Position numbers and translations under genes: made by a program | The notes under the pieces: generated by a model | The model's database searches: none | What the model was told of the DNA's origin: nothing | Seen by the model: only the letters and a program-made list of their open reading frames with translations | Source of the DNA: Megamerina dolium | Taxonomy: Eukaryota; Arthropoda; Insecta; Diptera; Megamerinidae | Assembly: GCA_963854835.1 (NCBI GenBank) | Contig: OY978526.1 | Coordinates: forward strand, 69,288,418 to 69,352,417 | DNA length: 64,000 nt | Reading direction: 5' to 3' | In this document: piece by piece, positions 56,106-64,000 of the stretch | How the letters are laid out: each line of letters starts with the position of its first letter | Numbering within the stretch: the first letter of the stretch is position 1

Positions 56106-56655
56106 GCATCAGTTTTCGCTTAATGGCCAGCAGTTAACGCGTGTTTTTAGTTTTACTGATCTTGGTATTACCATGGATCCCAAACTTCGTTTCAATTTGC
56201 ATGTAAATTCTTGTGTTAAAAAGGCCAAATAAGTGCTGGGCTTCGTTAAGAGATGGTCAAAAGAGTTTAATGACCCCCACGTAACTAAAACTCTTTACAT
56301 TTCACTTGTCCATCCAATTCTGGAGTATGCTTCCATTGTCTGGAACCCTCAATGTAGGTGCTATATTGATAATTTAGAATCTGTTCAGAAGCAGTTCTTG
56401 TTTTTTGCTTTGCGGTCTTTTAACTGGGACCCTTCAGTTAACTTTCCTCCATATGAACACCGTCTCAAGCTTTTTGCATTGCCAACACTTAAAAGTAGAA
56501 CAATGTTAAACGCTTGTTTCGTCACAAAATTACTTAAAGGTGAAAACGAATCTCTGTTTTTGCTTTTTGAGCTAGATTTATTTGTGCCAATCCATCTATC
56601 GAGAAATTATAATGCATTAAGGTTGTCAGTGTGTAAAAGTAACTTTGGATTATTT
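56106..56655 (+). mobile_element. Non-LTR retrotransposon fragment (RT thumb/C-terminus)
   Basis: The frame FTDLGITMDPKLRFNLHVNS, then a stop, then 144 open codons with GFVKRWSKEFNDPHVTKTLY, LVHPILEYASIVWNPQ and ESVQKQFLFFALR. These are typical of the region after the RT palm in Jockey/CR1/I-type elements. There is no catalytic box and no 3' tail. It ends at an IR relic. Confidence 0.65.
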
Positions 56656-56657
56656 AG

Positions 56658-56825
56658 TATCCAATAAAAGTATATGACGAATTCAATGTCAGCCAATCTG
56701 ATTGTTTAATCAAAACTACATAGCTCAATGAAAAATAATATCCATTAATGCATACATATACTTGCAAATCCAATGACATTTATGCATTTGGGTATCATAA
56801 ACAGTTACAGTTATTTTAAAGGTAG
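56658..56825 (-). pseudogene. Ionotropic receptor relic (short coding piece plus 5' flank)
   Basis: 56658-56684 is identical to the ILLLDTPQ-coding stretch at 32206-32232. It is joined directly to sequence matching the 5' leader and flank at 32590-32710, including the TGTTTATGATACCC block at 56790-56803. A deletion has removed everything between the flank and codon ~120, and the rest of the gene is absent. Confidence 0.65.
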
Positions 56826-57064
56826 GATATTATTGTGAAATACCTAAGAGCTAAAGCTAAATTTAAACTTTTTGACGGCGCATTATATATTACATAGTGC
56901 TAATCGAACAACAGATGTATCGTAAATAGATAATAACCATAAAATGTTGTCCTTCTATGCATTTGGCAGAGCACTTTATTTATGGTAAATAAGCGCATTA
57001 AAATGATTGCATTCTATTGAACTCTACATTACATAAACTACGAATTGTTCTAATTTTGTTTTTT

Positions 57065-58127
57065 AGTGTTTAACAACCTGATGGGATCTTATCAGTGTGG
57101 CTTTGGACCTGGTAAATCTGCCATCGACAATATTTATACACAAATCCTCTAGAAGACCCAAGAGAAACAGATCGACACACAATCCATTTCTTGATTATAA
57201 ATCCACTTTCGAGAGTCCGGTAAAGGATTACCTTTAAAAAACAATGTCTGAGTTCGGTATTCCTGCGAAGCTCATTCGTCTTTGCAGAATGACCCGTTGT
57301 ACACTGAAAATTGGGAAGGAGCTCTCCACGCAGTTTAACAGCGAACGAAGCTTTAGACAAAGCCATTCGTTATCGTCCGAATTCACGAATCTTATTGTGG
57401 AGAAAACAATAAGAGCTGCAGATTTATGATATAATGGCACTATCTTCAACACCATATCAAAGCGAATGCTGGTGATAGTGACACAATCAGCAAAAACACA
57501 CGAGTAGTCAGTGCAGAATTCTCAGAATTGGAAGGAGAGTCGCGTCGAATGGGCTTTACGGTGAACGAGAGCAATACAAAGTACATAGTGTCAACAAACA
57601 AGGAGTCCCAACATCTTGTACAGCACGTCACTGTTGACAAGTGACGGACTATGTCTATCTTGGAACCAGCATTAACACCTGTAATGACATCAGGCTGGAG
57701 ATATTGCGAAAGATCAGTCTTACTACCAGGTTACACTTTGGGCTAAATAAGCAATCTAGCCCTCTCCCGAGAAACGAAATCCACACTTTACAAGTCTCTC
57801 ATCGTGCCTGACCTTACATATGGCACCGAAGCTTTGACAGTTTCCACCTTAGATCTTTGGACCTATTTCCGTTGGTGGCGAATATCGAATCAGGTACAAC
57901 CATGAGCTGTATGAGCTGTATGCTGGCACCAACATAGTAAAGCGCATTAAAATTCAGCTGGTGCGCTGGTTAGATCATGTCGAGTGAATAGAAGAGCACA
58001 CCCCAGCTACGGAGAGGTTATATTTGGAACTCGCTGGTAGACGACGCAGAAGAGGCAGATCTAACATCTGGCGGAAAGACCAAGTACTGGAACACTTGAC
58101 GGGGCTTGTCTCATAAGTAAGTAAGTA
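57065..58127 (+). mobile_element. RTE-like retrotransposon relic
   Basis: A decayed copy parallel to 655-1640, from the RT palm entry (YQCGFGPGKSAID near 57090) through SEFGIPAKLIRLCRM (57245), the SRRMGFTVNESNTKYIVS segment (57540) and a C-terminal remnant, to the CATAAGTAAGTAAGT tail at 58113-58127. Many stops and deletions. Confidence 0.75.
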
Positions 58128-58279
58128 ATATTAAAGAGGAACAGTCCTAAGAAAAATACAGAGCCAGACCTATTATTTTACAAATGCAACCCTCATATTT
58201 CTGCCCATAGAATTAGGTAGTTAAATGTTATTTTAAATGTTCTAGAGATAACCTAAAATAATGGGCATGGCTAGACCAC

Positions 58280-58350
58280 TTTATATATATATATATATAT
58301 CTACATATGCAGAGTATAAATCGGTCGTCCCAGGCCGATGTAAAATCCAT
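58280..58350 (+). repeat. AT-repeat-associated dispersed element, end fragment
   Basis: (AT)n, then CTACATATGCAGAGTATAAA, TCGGTCG and CAGGCCGATGTAAAATCCAT. This matches 11545-11605 and the reverse of 14282-14345 in layout. Confidence 0.6.
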
Positions 58351-58382
58351 TTTATATTTTTTATTTTTATTTTCCGTCTTAT

Positions 58383-60079
58383 TTAATAGTGGTAATAATT
58401 CTTAAATGTATGATGAAACCAATATAATTCAATAGCAAATACACAGAGTGATAAAGCAAGGGCTAAACAAAATGAAATAATTATCAAATATAAATCGTTG
58501 ACATTTAAAGCTTTGAAATGTTTCACTTCGCTTTTATCGGTTATGTGTACTTTTCCCATTTGAACAAATTCCAAAAATGATCGACTAGTCCAATGCCTAA
58601 TCAAACCGGCTTGAGTGATCTGACCAATTAATGCATTCATCGATGGTAAATATAATGAATTTACTTGAAGTGGAATAAATAATGGTATATTTCTGCCAAT
58701 ACAATATTTTGATAGACGAAATATGGGCTTGCTATAGAATTTTTGCAATTCCTCATAGTAGATCCATTTCGCTGATGGTACCGGATATGCGTAACGTGTA
58801 TCGAAGGAATCACGTAATCGGAAGAATTCGTCGTACGTCTCCACTATGGAGATGAGATCGAAAAATGCATCATCCACCGAACAGGTTTTCGCTCTTTGCA
58901 TCTCTTCAGGGATCATTTTAATTGTCACACCAGACTGCTTCATGTCGTCAAGAGTGTCTATCTGCATATAAAAGGGAGACTGCGTACGAAAAGTCTGCAA
59001 ATATGCTATATATGATATATTCAAAATGAGACCAGCAAAACAAATGACCAAATAGATGCCACTATGAGCACCAGCAAAGTTACGTTCCATTGTAAAAGCT
59101 TGACCCAGAAAACCATTAAATAAAGTGTAAACCTCTGCTTTGTGTCCTCCAAAATATGCTGCGATTATTAAAGAAGACGAGGCTGCCACTAGTGCTACTA
59201 ATAATATTAGTAGTGTAGTGAAATCCACAATGATCACATAGAATAGATAGCCGGGAATTTCTTTGGCCATTGGTACCATAATACACCAATCCATTGTCTC
59301 ATACATATATGTGTAGCTCAAATTGAAGTCATCCGATATATAAAATGTTATAGCACTTGTATCGAAAGTATCATTTTCAATCATTGTTAGTGAATCCTTC
59401 ATCAGTATAACAGCTGGGAGAGTTTCACTAAACGGATATGTCACCGTAGCATTATGTATTCGTGAATACTCCAAAATTAAATTCGCTGTATAACCGCTAA
59501 TAGAGGTGATATTTGCATTATGGTTTTTTCTGTAGTATGCATAAACTCGTGGTGGTACTTCATCTGCTCTAACTTTAATCGGATGGCCATACATGTTATG
59601 TGTGTGATCAGGGTAGAGTGAATTTGCAGCGGTGTCAATATTTTCACAAATCATTTTCAATTCAGGAAACAAGGTAAATGTATAGTATTGATTCGTTTCT
59701 AAAACAGACGGCACTAAGAGGACGATGACATGCATTGCCTTATTATTTGCACAAAATTTGAGAATTTTTTCCACATATTTTACTGCAATTTTTGTTGGCG
59801 CATCCAATAAAAGCACATAACCAATAAATTCTCATTGTATTGACCTCGAAAGGAGAACATTGATTGCTCATTGAAGAGAAAAATTGGAATGCCAACATAT
59901 TCACTCAAGCCCCTTAACAGCGTATCTGTATAGAATGTACTCGTATTTTTCACATCATAATTACTGCTCATAAATATAATAGAGTCATATTTGTAGTTCA
60001 ACTCACATACATGTCTTATAACTGAGCTCAATTGAGCTTCCAGCATTAGAGCTTCCATGAAATTTAACCAAACCTTCAT
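58383..60079 (-). pseudogene. Ionotropic receptor with an 88-base deletion
   Basis: The start at 60079 (MKVWLNFMEALMLEAQLSSVI) aligns with other IR starts; an open frame extends further upstream but without homology. Coding is open to LLVM near 59820. An 88-base deletion relative to the paralogue at 35545 then moves the frame. The remaining 476 codons (59813-58383) are open: LDAPTKIAVKYVEKILKFC, YPDHTHNMYGHPIKVRADE, S1 with ILEYSRIHNAT and MDWCIMVPMAKEIPGYLF, M1 about 59250-59170, the GFLGQAFTMERNF pore segment, NISYIAYLQTF, S2 and a last helix. There is one lesion and otherwise full structure. A downstream start could in principle give an N-terminally shortened protein. Confidence 0.85.
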
Positions 60080-60179
60080 GATGACTACTGAATTACCTTT
60101 CATTTGTAATTTGTCGTCGATGTACAAGTTATCAAAGACTATCCCATAATTATACATTTGGGATTTGCTATTACCAAGC

Positions 60180-60540
60180 ACTTGTTATATTATTTAAAAA
60201 TTCTGCTTGAACATGATGAACATGCATTTAGAGCGCTTAAGTACGAATGAGGTACTATGCGATGTATGTATGTAATGTAATGTATTTGTTGGGTCAAGCG
60301 TACAAACTTAAGAAAGTGTTCCACGATTTTCCTTTGTGTCATATTCATAATTGAAATAACATAATTATGGATTTTTACATTGTAATATCATATCATATTC
60401 ATATCATAATATCTGTGAATAATAAGTTTAGTTGAATTTGGATAACGAAATAATACGGTTGGTGTTTTAGTTTCAATATTTTCACCCCCGCAATTTATAT
60501 AATATATTCACATCTAGAAAACGCTCGTGATCAAACATCT
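60180..60540. other. Intergenic, possibly including a BEL/Pao 5' LTR
   Basis: AT-rich sequence upstream of the primer-binding-site-like motif at 60541. An LTR ending in ...AAACA just before it is possible, but its start cannot be placed without the second LTR. Confidence 0.25.
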
Positions 60541-60555
60541 TGGCGCCCAACGTGG
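60541..60555 (+). other. Candidate primer binding site
   Basis: TGGCGCCCAACGTGG is a tRNA 3'-end-complementary motif commonly found just after the 5' LTR of retroelements. It lies about 1.07 kb upstream of the BEL/Pao gag start, with a mariner relic in the leader between them, so the association is plausible but not proven. Confidence 0.4.
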
Positions 60556-61039
60556 ATCAGTGACAATATTGAAATACCGTAAATTTTCGCACCTCTATGG
60601 AAAATGAATTCGAGAAGCAACGAATCATTTCATAGAGAGTAATTTAAATTAATTAAAATTACCGTTGCATAGGAGGTCATTGCTCAAGTAGAAATATGTA
60701 CATATACATATAACATAGTAAATAAAATTCGTTTGCGTATGTACATACATTGCTAGTACCGTTATTCTCTTCCGTTTCTCAGGCATCGCTACAAGAACGC
60801 TGTTGTCGTAACTTACTACGCTATAGGAGCGTTGTTGTTAGCGGTACATTGGCATCACCACTTTGATAAGTAGTTGTTTTTGTTGTTCTTGCAGTATCGG
60901 CATCACACCACCTGGCAAAAGGTACTGTTGTTGTTGATAGCTGCGATTGAAATTACGGCACCATAAGCAACGTGCATTTCCACATGAAATTTAACACACA
61001 GCACTCATTGTTCGTCAATTTTTGGCTCGGAATCAGATC

Positions 61040-61276
61040 TGAGTGATGAATCACCCGCCGTATTCATATGATTTGGCACCGTGCGACTTCTTTTTGTTCC
61101 CAAAACTGAAATTGAAGTTGAAAGGATGCTTTTTTGATGACATTCAGACCATACAACGGGCTTCGACGAGGGCACTGGGGGCAATTCCGAAAAATGAGCT
61201 GGAAGACGTGTTTGAATCACTATTAAATCGATGTACCAAGTGTATTGAATCAGGAGGAGAATATTTCAAATAAATA
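61040..61276 (+). mobile_element. mariner transposase C-terminal fragment
   Basis: A 76-codon frame reads HPPYSYDLAPCDFFLFPKLK, with the third catalytic Asp in LAPCD, and a C-terminus ending ESGGEYFK. It is of a different subfamily from the mariner at 49853. It carries no catalytic region upstream of this point. Confidence 0.7.
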
Positions 61277-61623
61277 TACCGAAAAATTAGCAGATATCGT
61301 GTATTAATTGTGTTTTCTAGAGGCAGTCTTAATACATAATTGTCGCACCTTGTATGTACATTGTCTCTGCTGCCGCTACTGACACTACGGACGTTGCCAT
61401 CGCTGCATCATTTGTTTCTGTTGTTCTAATTTGGTCATCGCTTATCGTTGCATTACTCCTTTACGGATTGTACTAAGGCACAAAATATAATCAATATATA
61501 TCCGATATAAACAAAATATATCCAATACATACATTGATGGTGTTCATACAGTTCGTACTTCTATAAAAGAAGTTTTACACTCAAGGATTGATTATTTGAA
61601 CGTTTTTTTCATTAATATCAACA

Positions 61624-62535
61624 ATGGCCGACTTAGACACTCTTAACAATTCAACCATGGCCGATGCCTGGCTATACGCTTCTCATTCAACTTCCACGAC
61701 TGTCACTACCAACATTTCACGGCAAGTAAGCCGATTACAAAAACTTCATAACGTCATTTAGGCAAGTTATTGATAATCAACCTAACTTGTTGATTATCTA
61801 GAAGTTCAAGCAATTGATTCCTTAGAAACAGTTAAATGATTTCAAATTTCTCCTGAAAAGTATTCGAAAGCGCTCGAACGTCTTAACGTTCGCTATGACA
61901 ACTCTACGCTCGTATTTTTGGACAACATAAACTCGCTTTTTAATATGCCGAATGTTTCCAAATCGAATGCGCAACAACTGAGCAGTCTCATTGACAATGC
62001 ATTAGCCTTGTACAACTCGTTATTGTCACTGGGTTCTGAGTCGCAAATCGTTCAGGCCATGCTCATCTCGATCGTAGTGTGCAAGGTCGATCAGGACACT
62101 AAGAAGAAATGGAATGAGTTTTTAGACTATCCAGATCTTCCGACATGGGCATATTGCATTTGCGTTGTCGAACGACGTTGCCAATACTTGGAATCCATAA
62201 GTAGTCCCGGCATGGATACTAATGCAAGTCAACAACCGATGAGTAAACCACGCAACCAAAAACCACAACGACAAGGGTTGACCTTTAACTGCATGTCACG
62301 TTTGCTCAAATACTGAACACAGAACCTTTAGGTGCCCTCAACTTATCGGAAATATGCTTAATCAACGCTACGATGCTGTAAAACGGTTGGGTCTTTATAT
62401 TAACTGTCTCGACAAAGGTCATCAGGCTACGAAATGTCCATCAACACATAGATGCCGAACGTGCTCTTGTTCACACCACACGCTGTTACATCGCGATTCT
62501 AATAACAAAACTTCATCTTTACCACCGAATTAAAC
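61624..62535 (+). pseudogene. BEL/Pao Gag, broken
   Basis: ATG 61624 opens MADLDTLNNSTMADAWLY and stops at about 61760. Another open piece (61918-62316) has the helical QQLSSLIDNALALYNSLLSL and KWNEFLDYPDLPTW segments, and the region to about 62480 includes INCLDKGHQATKCPSTHRCRTC, a zinc-knuckle pair. Several stops and frameshifts separate the pieces. Confidence 0.65.
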
Positions 62536-63096
62536 AGGTAAATTTCGTATCTGATAAGTTCGCACAAACGCTTCACTTGCCTCGTAGAAAAAGCAACTTA
62601 GAAATTCGCAGCATTAGAGAGACGTAAACTCAAGTTAAGTATCGCACGTTTACCACAATCAAATCACGTTTTGCGCAATTGGAATTGTCACTCGATTTCT
62701 GTGTCGCACACTGCCTATCATTCTGTATCAGAAATCGATATCACACCGGACCCCGGAATACACCATTAGCTGACGAAAAATGCAATAAGTCGCGCCGCAT
62801 TGACTTACTATTTGACACTGAAGTATTCCTTGAGATCTTATGGGCAAGTAAAGCTTGGTCCAAATTTGCCTGTATTACAGAAGACTCTCCTTGGTTGGGT
62901 GGATTCCGGTTGTTGCGATACTAGCTCTACAACACCGCACAGCTCTGTGTTATCCCCGGACGATTCCATAAACCAAAGCATCGAACGCCAGTGGCATATT
63001 GAAGATGTTAGCAAACCAGCTGACAGCGGGCAGACATTTCAATGTCAAGCAACAATACACATGGCCATATGAGCTTGGTGAGTACGCCTAAATTTA

Positions 63097-64000
63097 ATGT
63101 ACCACACTTTTATATACCCCACCTTTGTGTATTTCAACCGAACAGTACGTGAACGAAGTTATGAGTTGTCTTCGATGTCTCCTGCCAGACTACGTCACCA
63201 ACGGCCAACCATACAACCAGAGCTATACACGCTTCTCCTTCGTTTTCGTTTGTATCGCTTCGCAATTACTGCCGATATTGTTAAAATGTTCAGTCAGGTT
63301 CTTGTTGATCATCAACATCGTAAGTTTCAGTATATACTCTGGAGAAATACACCCAATGAACCACTCTGCACATTTGAACTCAATACGGTCACTTACGGAA
63401 CCGCTACAGCTCCATATCTTGCCATACGTAGTATGACATATTTGGCTGATCAATACTTGGACAAGTTTAAAGTCGGTGCCGAAGCTATAAAATCGTCTTT
63501 CTATGTAGATGACTTCATCTGTGGAGCAAATACTCTTGATACTCGTCGTGAAATCACAGCAGAAGTTACGGAAGTCCTTCGTTGTGGCAGATTTGAACTT
63601 GCGAAATGGCATTCAAACCGCAGCGAGTTTGTCCGTGATTGCACCATTAAAAAGCTAAATCTGGACGACAACACTATGACCAGCACTCTGGGCTTGAGAT
63701 GGGATCAGCAAGAAGACGTTTTTATGTTTTCACTTAGGCCGAAGCAGACATCTAACGTTGTCTCTAAACGTTCTATACAGTAGCTTCTTCTCTGTTCGAT
63801 CCATTGGGATTGGTGGCTTCTATCATCATAATAGCAACAATTATTCTGCATGAACTGCATGGACTTTATTCCTGTCATCGTTTTCGTCGTTGGAGTTGCT
63901 CACGTTACTTCGCTTTTGCACCAAATTCTGGGAGCCTTCAGTTGCACGGTTTCTGCGATGCATCTATCAGAGCATTGGGTGATGCATTTACGCACGTACG
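63097..64000 (+). pseudogene. BEL/Pao Pol fragment (RT to start of RNase H)
   Basis: The RT frame has ADIVKMFSQVLVDHQHRKFQ, CTFELNTVTYGTATAPYLAI and the catalytic FYVDDFICG box near 63505, the layout specific to BEL/Pao. A TAG at 63781 interrupts. The continuing frame reads SLFDPLGLVASI and, near 63950, LHGFCDASIRALGDAF, the start of RNase H. The catalytic box itself is intact, but upstream coding is disrupted. Confidence 0.75.

Larger units (their letters stand above)
60556..64000 (+). mobile_element. BEL/Pao LTR retrotransposon, decayed, runs off the window
   Basis: A leader with a mariner insertion (61040-61276) is followed by gag from 61624 and pol with a BEL/Pao-type RT at 63097-63783 and an RNase H start near 63940. 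The region 62340-63090 should contain the zinc-knuckle end of Gag, protease and the RT start, but reads as short broken frames. The 3' part and 3' LTR lie outside the window. Confidence 0.75.

Overview
The window looks like nuclear DNA of a higher (brachyceran) fly. The coding families all fit a dipteran: intronless divergent ionotropic receptors (IRs), R1-, LOA-, Jockey- and RTE-like retrotransposons, Ty3/gypsy and BEL/Pao elements, mariner, rosa (DD41D), Tc1 and pogo transposons, and (AT)n microsatellites. A tephritid fruit fly is my best guess, but nothing in the sequence fixes the genus. There is no operon logic, no rRNA and no convincing functional tRNA gene.

The host content is essentially one gene family, a cluster of single-exon IR chemoreceptor genes of about 600 codons. 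I find twelve IR loci, on both strands. Two are uninterrupted: 12320-14122 (-) and 35545-37338 (+). Two are full length except for one in-frame TGA at codon 55: 30784-32577 (-) and 51593-53380 (-). Three are broken but long: 6667-9316 (+), with a LOA-like insertion, a frameshift and a SINE; 22170-25061 (+), split by a Jockey-like insertion; and 58383-60079 (-), with an 88-base out-of-frame deletion. Five are short relics: near 5241, 16640, 45372, 49070 and 56658. This is a receptor cluster in birth-and-death turnover.

Nearly everything else is mobile DNA. Region 1-5240 holds RTE-, R1- and other non-LTR debris. Region 5.2-9.3 kb holds IR remains cut up by TEs. Region 9.8-16.6 kb holds an RTE relic, AT-repeat elements, an intact IR and a 1.3 kb DD41D element with TA target duplications. 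Region 16.6-22 kb holds a complete IR/DR Tc1-like element, transposon relics and SINEs. Region 22-25 kb is the IR split by a Jockey-like element. Region 25.9-29.3 kb is a nearly full RTE-like element. Region 30.8-37.3 kb holds two IRs flanking a LOA-like copy. Region 37.4-42.2 kb is a Ty3/gypsy element lacking its 5' LTR. Region 42.3-50.9 kb holds pogo, LOA, nested SINE/RTE, foldback and mariner elements among IR relics. Region 51.6-60.1 kb holds two IR genes with more TE relics. From about 60.5 kb a decayed BEL/Pao element runs off the window end.

The most interesting observation is the pair of IR genes that share an in-frame TGA followed by CTA, a known leaky-stop context. It lies inside a 1.81 kb tract of about 99% identity whose flanks are much more diverged. 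That pattern suggests gene conversion (or recent local copying), and raises either translational readthrough or spread of a null allele. The few differences inside the tract look close to neutral, so a plain pseudogene pair is a live alternative.
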